From Chlorobiota bacterium (GTDB lineage Bacteria > Bacteroidota > Ignavibacteria > OLB7): a DNA stretch of 64,000 nucleotides. The stretch is taken from positions 162,439 to 226,438 of the forward strand of contig JAQBOZ010000030.1 of NCBI GenBank assembly GCA_028287785.1, written 5' to 3'. A program made the position numbers and the translations under genes. Positions within the stretch are counted from its first letter, which is position 1; each line of letters opens with the position of its first letter. Below are positions 1 through 9,862 of the stretch, in pieces. The notes under the pieces were generated by a model. That model saw only the letters and a list, made by a program, of their open reading frames with translations, ran no database searches and was not told where the DNA came from.

Positions 1-112
1 TCTGGTGCGGGGGGAATCGTGGAAGATGCGGGGGATCAGGGCGGGGATCAGCTTCTACTTCATCCAGCCGGGCGCGCGGGCGCCGACTCCGCTGGAGCCG
101 GGACGGCTCTGA
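1..112 (+). CDS. 3' end of an upstream gene (partial)
   Basis: The first 112 bases read as an open frame ending in TGA at 110-112. The visible 36 residues end in a stretch alternating charged and aromatic residues (GISFYFIQPG) followed by a Pro-rich tail. This could be the final strand of an outer-membrane or beta-sandwich protein, but too little is present to name a family. The frame choice rests on composition and on the lack of a stop to the window edge. Confidence 0.4.
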   Translation, partial: LVRGESWKMRGIRAGISFYFIQPGARAPTPLEPGRL

Positions 113-127
113 GAACCGATACGTGAG

Positions 128-143
128 CGGGCCGCGCGGCCCG
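128..143. terminator. GC-rich palindrome after the partial gene
   Basis: A perfect 16-base palindrome (CGGGCCGCGCGGCCCG) lies 15 bases after the stop of the partial gene. It has no T-run, so it is at best a weak or Rho-assisted terminator. It could be chance in a GC-rich spacer. Confidence 0.25.
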
Positions 144-232
144 TGGATCGAAGCCCGCGCGGGCATACCGCCGGGGGTGTAATCGCAGGAAATAATGACA
201 ACGGATAACCAATTATAGAATCGCACGAAACC

Positions 233-3200
233 ATGTCTACCATCAACCTTCGCGGGGCATATCGCATCTCCTTGGTCCTGTTGCTGGGAGTTCTCGGCAT
301 CACCGGTCGTCTTGCGGCGCAGGGGCCGCTTCCACGCCTCCTCTCGTATCAGGGGGTCCTCTCCGACAGCAGGAGGACGGCTGTTCCCGACAGCACCTAC
401 ACCATCACATTTCGCATCTACGATGCGGGCACGGGGGGGACGCCGCTCTGGAAGGAGACGACCACCGTGCGTACGGTGGATGGAATTTTCGAGACGATTC
501 TCGGAAGCGTCTCTCCGCTTTCGCTTCCGTTCGACAAGCCCTACTGGATAGCGATGGAGCTTCAGGGGGAGCCTGAGATGTCGCCGCGTGTCAGCTTCGT
601 GGCTGCCCCGTATGCCATGCGGTCGATCGAGTCGGAGAACTCGCTGCGGCTCGACAGGAACGCGCCGGGGGTGGTCCACTCGCTCAACGCGCTGGATGGA
701 AATCTGGTACTGGTGGGAGAGGGGACGGCGGGGATACGGATCTCCGGCGATACGCTTGCCGTGGTTGTGCCGCGCGCGCTGCCATCGGGGGCAAAGGATG
801 GGGATGTCATCCGCTGGAACGCGGGGACTGGTCAGTGGGAGTCGGCCTCCTCCTCTGTTGTCACCACCCCGCGCCTTACGGGGAACGGCTCCGCGGGCTC
901 GCCGCTCGATATCGCGCGGATGGGCGCCACCGACGGGGAGCCCCTGATCTGGGATGCCGCGCTGGGCGCATGGAGGCCGGGGACGGCCGGGGTGAAGGTC
1001 GATCCGCCGCTGAGGGGGGATGGCTCCGCCGCCGCGCCTATCGGGCTGCGCGATGGGGATTCCGACCGGCAGGTACTGGTCTGGGATGCCGCCGGCAGGG
1101 GATGGAAGCCGGCCGCGCAGCGGGTGGTGGTCGCCACGGAGATCACTGGCAACGGGACATCCTCCGATCCGCTTCGCCTGGCATCGCAGGGAGCCGCGAA
1201 CGGACAGGTGCTTCGCTGGGATTCTCTCACTCGCGCATGGCACCCCGGCCCTCCGGTGAGCATCTCGACGCCGCCGCTGCGCGGAACCGGCACGCCGGCC
1301 GATCCGCTCAGGATCATCGAGGGGAGCGCCGCCGGCCAGCTTCTGATGTGGAATGGAACGGCCTGGAACGTGACCACGGCGCGGAAGCCGCTGCAGGGGG
1401 AGCTTCTCCGCTGGAACGCCGGCAGCGGAGTCTGGGAACCGGCCGGGCTGACGGTGACGAACGTTGCCCCGCTCTCCGCCGGCGCGATCTGGTATGGCGA
1501 CCCAGCCTCCACGGCGACCGAGCTTCCGATCGGCCGGCCGAATCAGGTGCTGGTGGTTGCTCCCGGCGGGGCCAACCCAATGTGGTCCGCCAGCCTTACG
1601 CTGGATACGGTGCGCGCCAACACCGCGAACATCAAGGGTGATGCGGCCATCGGCGGCGATCTGACGGTGACGGGAAACACGACGCTGAAGGGAAATCAGA
1701 CGACGGGAGGAAACGCGATCTTCAACGGAGATCTGATCGCCAACGATTCCGCCGCGTTCAACGGCCCGGTGCGGTTTGCGCGGTTTCCGGAGATCGGGCT
1801 GTTGAAGAACGCGATGATCGTGGGGGATGCGAGCGATCGCGCCGCCGTGTTTCCATCAACCAACAGCCGCGGCGCGGTGCTCCAGCAGGATGCCGCCGGA
1901 ACGCCGGTCTGGTCGCGCAGGCTCGATATCGATTCAATCGCGGCTCTCGGGCTTCGCACCGGAGGCGACGCGGTGATCGGCGGAAATCTGTCGGTGCGCG
2001 GCACATCGGTCGATCTGCCGGCCGGCTCTATCGACAACGCGGAGCTGGCGAACTCCTCGATCAAAATTGCATATGGGGCCGGCGTTGCCGGCGATGCCTC
2101 GGTCGCGCTTGGAGGGACGCTCAACATTCGGAACAGCGGCGTCACATCGATCGCGGGAACGCCGCGTCAGGTGATCGCCGATCGCTCCACGGGGGATGTC
2201 ACGCTCTCGCTTCCGCAGGATATTCATACCGACGCCACGCCGACGTTCGACGGGGTGATCCTGGACAACCTGAGCGCCGGCAGCCTTTCCGATACGCTCC
2301 TGGTTTCCAACGGCGGCAGGGTACAGAGCCGGACGGCGGCATCGCTCACCGCGCTGTTCGGATCGAAGATGTGGACGACCACGGGAAACGCGGGGACGAC
2401 GCCGGGGACGAACTACCTTGGAACAAGCGATAACCAGCCGTTCCAGATCCACGTCGATCAGAGCCACACCACCGGCACCGACGGCCGCGGTCGCGCGATG
2501 CGCTACGAGCCGAACGATACGGCCGCCAATGTCATCGGCGGCTATCAGGGGAACAGCGTAAGTGCCGGAATCACCGGCGCGGTGATTGCCGGTGGCGGTC
2601 GCAACGGCGGCGCGAACACGATCGCCTCGCGAGCCGGGACGATCAGCGGCGGCTACGGCAACTCTATCTCCACCGGATCGGATGTGACGACGATCGGCGG
2701 CGGCTACACCAACGTGGTGGCGGCCAACGCGGTGCGCGCCACGATCGGCGGCGGGTTCAATAACACCATCGGTGCGGGGGCCAGGAACGCGACGATCGCG
2801 GGAGGCGTGGTGAATATGATCGACGCGGGATCATCGAACTCCGTGATCGCCGGCGGCGCGAACGACACGATTCGGACGAACTCGGTGAACTCGACGATCG
2901 GCGGCGGCAACTTCAACGTGATCGGCGGCAGCGCCTCGACAATCGGCGGCGGGTTCACCAACACGATCGGCAACAGTTCCTCCAACTCCACGATCGCCGG
3001 CGGCAACGTCAACGCGATCGGCAATAGTTCCGCCAACTCCACGATCGCGGGGGGCAACACCAACGCGATCGCCGCCAGCTCCAACACATCGACGATCGGC
3101 GGCGGCAACGCGAACACGATCGCCACGGGCTCCACCATATCGACGATCGCAGGGGGCAACACCAACGCGATTGCCGCCAGCTCCGGCATGTCGACGATCG

Positions 3201-6200
3201 GCGGCGGCAACGTGAACACGATCGCTACGGGCTCCGCGGCCTCGACGATCGCGGGTGGTTCCGGCAACTCGATCGCTGCCAGCTCCGGCACATCGACAAT
3301 CGGCGGCGGTTCCTCCAACTCAATCGCCACCGGCAGCGGCACCTCCACGATCGCCGGCGGATCGAGCAACACGATTGCCGCCACCAGCAGCACGTCGGTG
3401 ATCAGTGGCGGATCGGGGAACTCCATCGCTACGACCGCGAGCACTGCGACGATCGCAGGTGGATCGGGTAATTCGATCTCCTCGACCACCTCCGTCATCT
3501 CCGGCGGCGATCAGGCGGCGATCGGCACCAACGCCCGCTGGTCGATGATCGGTGGCGGGCATAACAACAAGATCTTCGACAACTCCTACGAGTCCACCAT
3601 CGGCGCTGGGGAGGGGAATCAGGTCAACGCCGGGTCCGTGCGCGGCACGGTCGGCGGCGGATCGTTCAATATCATTGGAATCAACTCCAGCAACTCGACG
3701 ATCAGCGCGGGGTACGGCAACAACATCAGGGCGAACTCTGACCGTGCGACGATCGGCGGCGGCATGAGCAACACGATCAGCCCGGGCGCGGCAATTGCGA
3801 CGATCGCCGGAGGATTTCAGAACACCGTCGATACAAGCGCGACGGCGAGTACTGTCGGCGGCGGTCAGAACAACTCCATCGGAACCAGCTCATCGAATTC
3901 CACGGTCGCCGGTGGCAATGGCAATGTCATCGCGGCAGGTACATCACAGTCGACGATCGGCGGCGGCAACACCAACAGCATCGCGGCGGGTGCGTCGCAG
4001 TCGACAATCGGCGGTGGCAACGGCAACGTCATCGCGGCGGGTACATCGCAGTCGACGATCAGCGGCGGCGTGAGCAACTCGATGGGAACGAGTTCATTGC
4101 AGTCCACGATCGCCGGTGGCAGCAGCAACAAGATCGGCAACAGCACCACCGGCAGTACAGTGGGGGGGGGCGTCGTGAACACGGTCGGTGACAACGCGCG
4201 CTATACGGTGATACCGGGCGGGCGCGGTCTAACGGTCAACGGCCGCGGGACCTTCGGCTTCCTTGGCGGGAACGACGTGGGAACGCGGAACATGACCGTC
4301 CCGGACAATGATGTGGCGATCTTCGGCAACACCGACCTGTGGCTGGCAAACAACGACAACACGCCGAGCCAGCTCAAGTTCTTCTCCAACTACAACACGG
4401 CCGGGGCCTACCCGAACGGCACCCACTATGTGGCGATGCAGGCTCCGAGCGGTCTCACGGCCGACCTCACCTACACCCTCCCAGATACCGCCGCGATCGT
4501 CGGCGATGTGCTGAAGGTCCGCTCGATCGCTGGCGGCGTCCTCACGCTCGACTGGGATGCCGATCAGGGGGGGAGCGCGTGGGGGCTGGCGGGGAACACG
4601 GGAACCACGCCGGGGACGAACTATCTCGGCACAAACGATGACCAGGCGTTCGAGGTGCGCATCGGCAACACGGTAAGCAGCGGCACCGACGGCCGCGGTC
4701 GCGTGATGCGCTTCGAGCCGAACGCCACCAGCGCGAATATCATCGGCGGCTATCGGACCAACAGCATCACGGCCGGCGTGATCGGCGGCACGATCTCGGG
4801 GGGCGGCCAGAACGGAGGGCCGAACGCGATCTCCTCGAACTACGGGACGATCAGCGGCGGAAACCGGAACACGATCGGCGCCACATCGATCAACGCCACG
4901 ATCTCGGGGGGCGTGTCGAACAGCGTGACCGGCAGCGCCGGCAATGCTACGATCTCCGGCGGTCTGGGGAACGTGATCACCTCGGGCGATCACACGACAA
5001 TCGGCGGCGGCTTCAACAACAAGATCAACACCGGATCGTTCGGCGTGATGATCGGCGGCGGCACCAACAACCAGGTCTCCTCCCACACGTCGGTGGTCTC
5101 CGGCGGCAACGGGAACATCATCGGGACCTCCTCGCAGTTCTCCACGATCACCGGGGGATTCGATCACATGATCGGCAACAGCTCGTTCGAGTCGGTGATC
5201 GTTGGCGGCTCAATCGACACGATCGAGGCATCGGCGTCCTACGCATCGATCACCGGCGGGACCAGCAATGCCATCCGCGCAAGCTCCACGCGGAGCACAA
5301 TCGGGGGAGGGTATGATAATGAGATCGGGACCGGTTCCGACCGCGCGACGATCGGCGGCGGTGAGCAGAACAGAATCAACGCGGGGGCATATCGGACAAC
5401 GATCGGCGGCGGCGTGCAGAATGTGATCGATGTATCGGGACGCTGGGGGACGATCGGCGGCGGTGAGCAGAACTACATCAACGGGCTGAGCTCGACCATC
5501 GCCGGCGGCACTCACGACACGGTGGAGACCGGATCGCAGAACAGCTTCATCGGCGGCGGCGATCTCAACGCGATCCGTTCCTCGACGCGCTATGCGACGA
5601 TCACCGGCGGCCGGAACAACGTGTTGGCCTCCAGCTCTGATTACTCGGTGATCGGCGGCGGCAACGCCAACCAGGCGCAGGCGGCCGACGCGGTGGTCAG
5701 CGGCGGCGAGAACAACGTCGTCTCTGGAGCGCGGTCGGCCATCGCGGGGGGCTACGGGCTGACGCTCAGCGGCAGCGGGAGCTTCGGCTATCTGGGAGGG
5801 AACACCGGCGGGAACAACATGACGATCGCGGCGGCCAACACCTCCGTGTTCGGCAACACCGATCTCTGGCTGGCAAACAACGACAACACGGCGCGCCAGC
5901 TCCGCTTCTACGAGGCGAACGGCACAACCGGTGCGTTCCCCGGCGCCGCGAACTATACATCGTTCCAGGCGCAGGCACAGGGAGCCGACATCGCATATGT
6001 CCTGCCGGCGGCGGCGGGGGTGATGGGGGATCAGCTTACGATCAGCGGCGTTGCCGGAACGCAGGTGACGCTTGGCTGGGCGGCGCCATCGGACAGGAGA
6101 ATCAAATCGGACTTCCTTACGCTGAACGGGGAGGAGATGCTTCTGAAGCTGCGGGGCGTGGGGCTGGGAACATGGCGATACACGGCCGATCCCTCCGGTC

Positions 6201-6457
6201 GCCGTCACTACGGCATCATGGCGCAGGATTTCAAGAAACTGTTCGGCAGGGATGCTCTGGGCGAGATAGGGACCGATACCACGGTCAATAATATCGACAT
6301 GATGGGGGTTTCCTATCTGGCGATCCAGGGGCTGGAGAAGCGGACGAGCGAGGATCGCGGACGGCTGGAGGAGATGGAAATGATGATCCGCGAGCTGAAG
6401 GATGAAGTAAAAGCGCTTCGGCAGGAAAATCTCGATCTGCGCGGTCAGGTTCACTGA
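233..6457 (+). CDS. Giant repetitive surface protein with C-terminal S74 tail-fibre chaperone domain
   Basis: This 2074-residue protein starts with a Sec-type signal peptide (hydrophobic residues about 10-30, ending LAAQG). Residues about 190-390 hold four to five imperfect 45-residue repeats of the form LTGNGSxxxPL..GATDGxxLxWDxxxxxW. Two large homologous modules follow (about 712-1446 and 1447-1950). Each opens with a GNxGTTPGTNYLGT..GTDGRGR block, runs through many 17-residue repeats of the type STIGGGNxNxIxxxSxx, and closes with an FGNTDLWLANNDNT block. From about residue 1953 (SDRRIKSDF) the end matches the Peptidase_S74 intramolecular chaperone of tail fibres and trimeric surface proteins, with a terminal coiled coil (about 2030-2074). 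Predicted role: trimeric, beta-helical, cell-surface adhesin whose S74 domain trims itself after assembly. No ribosome-binding site is obvious upstream of the ATG. Confidence 0.85.
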   Translation: MSTINLRGAYRISLVLLLGVLGITGRLAAQGPLPRLLSYQGVLSDSRRTAVPDSTYTITFRIYDAGTGGTPLWKETTTVRTVDGIFETILGSVSPLSLPFDKPYWIAMELQGEPEMSPRVSFVAAPYAMRSIESENSLRLDRNAPGVVHSLNALDGNLVLVGEGTAGIRISGDTLAVVVPRALPSGAKDGDVIRWNAGTGQWESASSSVVTTPRLTGNGSAGSPLDIARMGATDGEPLIWDAALGAWRPGTAGVKVDPPLRGDGSAAAPIGLRDGDSDRQVLVWDAAGRGWKPAAQRVVVATEITGNGTSSDPLRLASQGAANGQVLRWDSLTRAWHPGPPVSISTPPLRGTGTPADPLRIIEGSAAGQLLMWNGTAWNVTTARKPLQGELLRWNAGSGVWEPAGLTVTNVAPLSAGAIWYGDPASTATELPIGRPNQVLVVAPGGANPMWSASLTLDTVRANTANIKGDAAIGGDLTVTGNTTLKGNQTTGGNAIFNGDLIANDSAAFNGPVRFARFPEIGLLKNAMIVGDASDRAAVFPSTNSRGAVLQQDAAGTPVWSRRLDIDSIAALGLRTGGDAVIGGNLSVRGTSVDLPAGSIDNAELANSSIKIAYGAGVAGDASVALGGTLNIRNSGVTSIAGTPRQVIADRSTGDVTLSLPQDIHTDATPTFDGVILDNLSAGSLSDTLLVSNGGRVQSRTAASLTALFGSKMWTTTGNAGTTPGTNYLGTSDNQPFQIHVDQSHTTGTDGRGRAMRYEPNDTAANVIGGYQGNSVSAGITGAVIAGGGRNGGANTIASRAGTISGGYGNSISTGSDVTTIGGGYTNVVAANAVRATIGGGFNNTIGAGARNATIAGGVVNMIDAGSSNSVIAGGANDTIRTNSVNSTIGGGNFNVIGGSASTIGGGFTNTIGNSSSNSTIAGGNVNAIGNSSANSTIAGGNTNAIAASSNTSTIGGGNANTIATGSTISTIAGGNTNAIAASSGMSTIGGGNVNTIATGSAASTIAGGSGNSIAASSGTSTIGGGSSNSIATGSGTSTIAGGSSNTIAATSSTSVISGGSGNSIATTASTATIAGGSGNSISSTTSVISGGDQAAIGTNARWSMIGGGHNNKIFDNSYESTIGAGEGNQVNAGSVRGTVGGGSFNIIGINSSNSTISAGYGNNIRANSDRATIGGGMSNTISPGAAIATIAGGFQNTVDTSATASTVGGGQNNSIGTSSSNSTVAGGNGNVIAAGTSQSTIGGGNTNSIAAGASQSTIGGGNGNVIAAGTSQSTISGGVSNSMGTSSLQSTIAGGSSNKIGNSTTGSTVGGGVVNTVGDNARYTVIPGGRGLTVNGRGTFGFLGGNDVGTRNMTVPDNDVAIFGNTDLWLANNDNTPSQLKFFSNYNTAGAYPNGTHYVAMQAPSGLTADLTYTLPDTAAIVGDVLKVRSIAGGVLTLDWDADQGGSAWGLAGNTGTTPGTNYLGTNDDQAFEVRIGNTVSSGTDGRGRVMRFEPNATSANIIGGYRTNSITAGVIGGTISGGGQNGGPNAISSNYGTISGGNRNTIGATSINATISGGVSNSVTGSAGNATISGGLGNVITSGDHTTIGGGFNNKINTGSFGVMIGGGTNNQVSSHTSVVSGGNGNIIGTSSQFSTITGGFDHMIGNSSFESVIVGGSIDTIEASASYASITGGTSNAIRASSTRSTIGGGYDNEIGTGSDRATIGGGEQNRINAGAYRTTIGGGVQNVIDVSGRWGTIGGGEQNYINGLSSTIAGGTHDTVETGSQNSFIGGGDLNAIRSSTRYATITGGRNNVLASSSDYSVIGGGNANQAQAADAVVSGGENNVVSGARSAIAGGYGLTLSGSGSFGYLGGNTGGNNMTIAAANTSVFGNTDLWLANNDNTARQLRFYEANGTTGAFPGAANYTSFQAQAQGADIAYVLPAAAGVMGDQLTISGVAGTQVTLGWAAPSDRRIKSDFLTLNGEEMLLKLRGVGLGTWRYTADPSGRRHYGIMAQDFKKLFGRDALGEIGTDTTVNNIDMMGVSYLAIQGLEKRTSEDRGRLEEMEMMIRELKDEVKALRQENLDLRGQVH
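2610..4200 (+). repeat. 51-bp tandem repeat array, block 1 (coding)
   Basis: Inside the surface protein, units of about 51 bp (17 residues, core ACGATCGGCGGCGGCAAC) repeat with few length changes. They encode STI(G/A)GG(N/S)xNxIxxxSxx. Unit identity is highest around 3000-3480, suggesting recent expansion. The array also produces a long spurious open frame on the opposite strand. Confidence 0.85.
4780..5780 (+). repeat. 51-bp tandem repeat array, block 2 (coding)
   Basis: This is the second block of the same 17-residue repeat within the surface protein, more diverged than block 1. It is flanked by duplicated module-start and module-end sequences, showing that the whole module was duplicated, not only the small repeat. 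Confidence 0.8.
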
Positions 6458-7026
6458 CCGGCTGCGGGTATAAACAGCGACAATCAGCGGCGATTCCGGT
6501 ATATGGGGTCGCCGCCGTCGTTTGCGCCGGTTTATTCCGTATCCCGGCATGGTTCACCGTGATTGCGAGGAGCGAAAATGCTCCTGATGAATGGCATGGT
6601 TAACAAGTGCACTCACCGGCAACGCGAAATCACATCATCACGATAATAATCGACTCGATAGCGATGGGAAATTCACAATGGGATGCGGGCGATTTCCCCA
6701 CCATCGCCAACAATTCACGACCTCTGTAATAGCAATGTGGAAGAAGAACTCGCTTACATGGTTCCGTAATATTGCATCGGTTCGAAAAGCGATGGCCTTC
6801 ATGACCCCTTCACGATAACCGGTAATCATGCATTGTATGGAAATTCAGGTTTTCATCGGGCGCCAGGTTCATGATGCCGTTTATCGAGGATCATGGCAGC
6901 GGTACCGGCCGGACGCGAAACTCGAATCGCGCTCTGGGCATATGGAAGATTAACGGTGAATATCGCCCGCGGTCCATTCCTTCTTCCCTTGGCAATCAAT
7001 CAATCACTATCATTAGGAGCAGTTTC
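6458..7026. other. 569-bp intergenic region
   Basis: No credible gene is seen. Short open frames on both strands lack ribosome-binding sites and have atypical composition. An imperfect hairpin (7-bp arms at 6487-6493 and 6509-6515) just after the surface-protein gene may act as a weak terminator. The region is visibly less GC-rich than the flanking genes. The promoter of the next gene should lie in its distal part. Confidence 0.5.
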
Positions 7027-7650
7027 ATGAAGAGAATTACAATCCTTGCCGTGATGGCCTTTGCCATTATGCTGGTATCGAGCATCGTCTCTCACGCACA
7101 GAGCTATACCTGCATTATCGTCAACGGCGTCAAGTGCTATGTCAATTTCGATGACAAGGGCAATCCCATCGATACCGTGTGCGACGACAAGAGCAGCGGC
7201 AGCGGCACATTCAACAGCCAGACCGGTGCCATCCCCAAGGAAGGCGCGGTCAAGACCGAGCTGACCCCCGATAATATTTCCGCGACGGTCACCGATCCGA
7301 AGCTCGGCGTGGTTACGACGAGCCTCGATCAGAGCAGAAGGTCCGACAACACGACCATCAATTCCGTCGGCCGGGATCGTTATCCGCTGGATGTGCATAT
7401 CAAGTTCTATGCGGAGGCATCGGTCTCCTCGCAGCCGGATACCAAGTATGTCAGCCGCACCCAGCTCGAGTTCTCGAGCGACAAGATCAACAGCGTCGAT
7501 CCGTTCCAGAACGAGATTCTGTCGCTGGCACGTGACGTGGAGTTCTACGACTCGGCCGATCGCGACCAGAAGACGGTGTTCCAGCTGAATGCCGGATCGA
7601 CGACCGTGACGCTCGGCAGCCGTGACGCCGACGGCGGCGATGTGAAGTAA
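7027..7650 (+). CDS. Secreted protein of unknown function
   Basis: The 207-residue product has a clear signal peptide (MKRITILAVMAFAIMLVSSIVSHAQ, probable cleavage after AQ). The mature part is polar and beta-rich, with two early Cys pairs (SYTCIIVNGVKCY and a later VCDD). No family was recognised. The start at 7027 was chosen over upstream in-frame codons because AGGAGC lies six bases before it and the signal peptide begins there. A strong intrinsic terminator follows about 95 bp after the stop. Exported envelope protein; function unknown. Confidence 0.75.
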   Translation: MKRITILAVMAFAIMLVSSIVSHAQSYTCIIVNGVKCYVNFDDKGNPIDTVCDDKSSGSGTFNSQTGAIPKEGAVKTELTPDNISATVTDPKLGVVTTSLDQSRRSDNTTINSVGRDRYPLDVHIKFYAEASVSSQPDTKYVSRTQLEFSSDKINSVDPFQNEILSLARDVEFYDSADRDQKTVFQLNAGSTTVTLGSRDADGGDVK

Positions 7651-7745
7651 TAACATCACGTTTGAATATTATCGATTCCCTCGCCGGCCGATATTATTTC
7701 ATTCACGGAAAGATATCTGGAACGCGAACGGATTTGATTGATGGA

Positions 7746-7779
7746 AAAAAGCCACGCCCGGCAACGGACGTGGCTTTTT
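7746..7779. terminator. Bidirectional intrinsic terminator
   Basis: The stem GCCACG/CGTGGC (7751-7756 with 7769-7774) is extended by A5 on the left and T5 on the right. It therefore works as a Rho-independent terminator for the plus-strand secreted protein and the minus-strand VOC gene that converge on it. Confidence 0.85.
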
Positions 7780-7821
7780 ATTTGTGCGGGAATAATAGCC
7801 CTCGTCATTCCACCGGCAATG

Positions 7822-8202
7822 CTACACCGGCTGAAGGGGATCGCGGAAATACTGGGCGATAAAGAGGAGATTATTGTCGGGATCGGCCAGCGCGATATGC
7901 TTCATAAAGCCGGGCGCCTCCTGGATATCCTCCAGAAATTCCACCCCTTTCGCGCGCAGATCGCTCACGGTACGTTCGATATCGGTGGTGCGATACATCA
8001 CCGTGGTGTTCGGGCCGGTCTCGCTCTCCAGATCGAGCCTGGTTCCCCCGCCCATCACGCTGAACCGTATCGATCCCGATCGGAAGGCAAACATCTCCGG
8101 GTGATCCTCGATCACTTCGAATTCAAGTTTTTCGCAATAAAATTCACGTGCCGCGCTCAGGTCCGAGACGTTCAGCATGATGTGGCCGCATTCGAGGTCC
8201 AT
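7822..8202 (-). CDS. VOC (glyoxalase/bleomycin-resistance) family protein
   Basis: The 126-residue product has the paired beta-alpha-beta-beta-beta pattern of the vicinal oxygen chelate fold: GHIMLNVSDLSAAREFYCEKLEFEV at the N-terminus and a second half ending GFMKHIALADPDNNLLFIAQYF. Family members are metal-dependent lyases, dioxygenases or drug-binding proteins, and this sequence does not show which. The start at 8202 is preferred over one 27 codons upstream because AGGGAGAG lies directly before it and the family begins at this point. It ends against the bidirectional terminator. Confidence 0.85.
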   Translation of the reverse strand: MDLECGHIMLNVSDLSAAREFYCEKLEFEVIEDHPEMFAFRSGSIRFSVMGGGTRLDLESETGPNTTVMYRTTDIERTVSDLRAKGVEFLEDIQEAPGFMKHIALADPDNNLLFIAQYFRDPLQPV

Positions 8203-8496
8203 ACGCTCTCCCTGGTTGATGCTTTCAGATACTCTGAAAATGTTCTTGATCGGCGCGCCGGCGACGTATTTCGATACGCGCAAGGAATTGTCGGCGGCCG
8301 GACGAATTGTTCAAGCCGGGCGAAGATACAATAGTTCGATTCATTCCGGCCATGAATGCATCCTCAGGCGCATGGGGGACGGGATAAACGGAAAATCCAT
8401 TCCGGCCGGAACCGGACACTGTACGAAATTGAATCGATATTCATCGCCATCGTCCGTGATAATTCCATGCTGTCCGCGGTTTTCGCGCGGTGGATA

Positions 8497-9210
8497 TCAA
8501 TGCCGGTCGATATCGCCGGATGCGGCGCCTGATATTCCGTCCGCGCCGCGCCGTATCCTGAGCGCATGGATAATGGTCGGGATATCGTTTTTCCAGACAG
8601 GAAGAATGCAGGAGATAAGCAGCCCCTCGATATCCGCGATGATGCCGAGATAAATTGCGACGGAGAAGAGAAGCCCCGCGCGGGCGAACACCAGCGCGGA
8701 AAAGAACGCGAGAAACAATGCCAGTCCCCAGAGCTTGGAACTCCACATATGGTAGCTGGCCTCGCGACCGAATTTCGAGAGGTCGAACACATATCGCGCG
8801 ATTTCAAGCGCCAGGAGTATCCCGAGCGGAACTGCGCTCTCCAGAATAAACTCCCGATGCAGATGCCACACGGCAATCACCGCCGCAACGTAGAACATCG
8901 TATCCACCACGCTGTCGAGCCGTCGCAGACCGGGTGTTGCCACGCCAAGCCTGCGGGCGATGACGCCATCGAAGATATCGGAGAAGAGGGCGAGAAGGAG
9001 GGAGATGGCAAATGCCGCCGGCGCCGGCAGATACCAGGCGAAATAGAGAAGCAGGGGAGCCAGCAGCGCGCGGAGGAGCGTAAGCGCCAGCGGAATCATC
9101 GCGTGCGCGGGGCGATGCCCCACGCGCCGGGGATTGCGCCCCTCCGGGGCCTGGGAGGGTTCGTGGCGGGGGGCATTGTTCAACTGTGTGTCAGGGATGG
9201 AATTTCTCAC
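8497..9210 (-). CDS. CDP-alcohol phosphatidyltransferase family membrane protein
   Basis: The 237-residue protein has about six membrane segments. It carries the signature D78-x2-D81-G-x2-A-R ... G94 ... D99-x3-D103, which binds the metal and CDP-alcohol in enzymes making phospholipid head groups such as phosphatidylglycerophosphate or phosphatidylinositol phosphate. The acceptor alcohol cannot be deduced. The GTG start at 9210 has GGAG five bases upstream and overlaps the end of the upstream YdeI-like gene by 20 bases, suggesting translational coupling. An ATG at 9099 would give a shorter form starting just before the first membrane helix. Confidence 0.85.
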   Translation of the reverse strand: MRNSIPDTQLNNAPRHEPSQAPEGRNPRRVGHRPAHAMIPLALTLLRALLAPLLLYFAWYLPAPAAFAISLLLALFSDIFDGVIARRLGVATPGLRRLDSVVDTMFYVAAVIAVWHLHREFILESAVPLGILLALEIARYVFDLSKFGREASYHMWSSKLWGLALFLAFFSALVFARAGLLFSVAIYLGIIADIEGLLISCILPVWKNDIPTIIHALRIRRGADGISGAASGDIDRH

Positions 9211-9790
9211 TATTCTCCAGCATGCGGATAAACTCCTGAATTCTCTTCGCGCGCGTCTCGGCTTTTTTCGCCGTCTGAATTCTGAAGGTCATCGCATATC
9301 GATTCGCGCTGTTCAACGTGGCGAAAAATGCGAGTGCTTGTGGATGCCGGTTCAGCTCGGATTGAAAATCCTCAGGCACCACGGCCTTGCTGGGGGAATC
9401 GTACGCGGCATCCCACTGGCCGTTCTGTTTTGCGCGCTGGATCGCCGCCAGGCCCGCGGGTCGCATCCGGCCATCGTTGATGAATCCTTCGGCCTTGTCG
9501 CGGTTGATTTTCGACCAGATGCTTCTGGGGCCGCGTGGCGTGAACTTCTGGAGCCAGGTGGCCGCGTCATTTGCTTTCTTCTGACCATCGATCCACCCGT
9601 GGCAGAGGGCCGCATCGAGCGCCTCGGCATACGTTACCGACGGGATATCGGAGCCCTTCTTCGCAAACATCAGCCAGACGCCGGGGGAGGAGGCATGATG
9701 TGCTTCCAGCCACGCCGCCCAGTCATCAGCGGTTTCAAACGGGAGGATCGGGAGATCGACCGAGGATTTCGACGGGTTCTTTACAGGCAT
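9191..9790 (-). CDS. YdeI/OmpD-associated family protein
   Basis: The 199-residue product matches the YdeI family. Visible family signatures are W-x-A-W-L-E-x-H-H near residue 25, EALDAALCHGWIDGQ at about 56-70 and RSIWSKINRDKAE at about 88-100, with a basic C-terminal helix. In other bacteria members are linked to resistance to cationic peptides or bacteriocins, but the biochemical role is not settled. A GGAG precedes the ATG. It is probably the first gene of a two-gene unit with the phosphatidyltransferase, whose start lies inside its final codons. Confidence 0.85.
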   Translation of the reverse strand: MPVKNPSKSSVDLPILPFETADDWAAWLEAHHASSPGVWLMFAKKGSDIPSVTYAEALDAALCHGWIDGQKKANDAATWLQKFTPRGPRSIWSKINRDKAEGFINDGRMRPAGLAAIQRAKQNGQWDAAYDSPSKAVVPEDFQSELNRHPQALAFFATLNSANRYAMTFRIQTAKKAETRAKRIQEFIRMLENSEKFHP

Positions 9791-9862
9791 CTCCGTCCCC
9801 GGCTTATACGGTTCTCCGTCGCCGTGGTCGGCCTCTCCTTGTATCCGATTTCATGATCGACA

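Noticed and set aside
2704..3498. 264-codon open frame on the minus strand with an (A/V)I..PPAIV repeat
   Set aside because: It is the mirror of the 51-bp repeats in the surface protein; a repeat without stops in one antisense unit stays open throughout. It has no ribosome-binding site.
2610..4200. Regular 51-bp repeats considered as a CRISPR array
   Set aside because: The repeats are in frame within a protein, have no constant-repeat/variable-spacer pattern, and no cas genes are present.
5210..6550. 446-codon minus-strand open frame
   Set aside because: It is antisense to the S74 end of the surface protein and has no recognisable domain.
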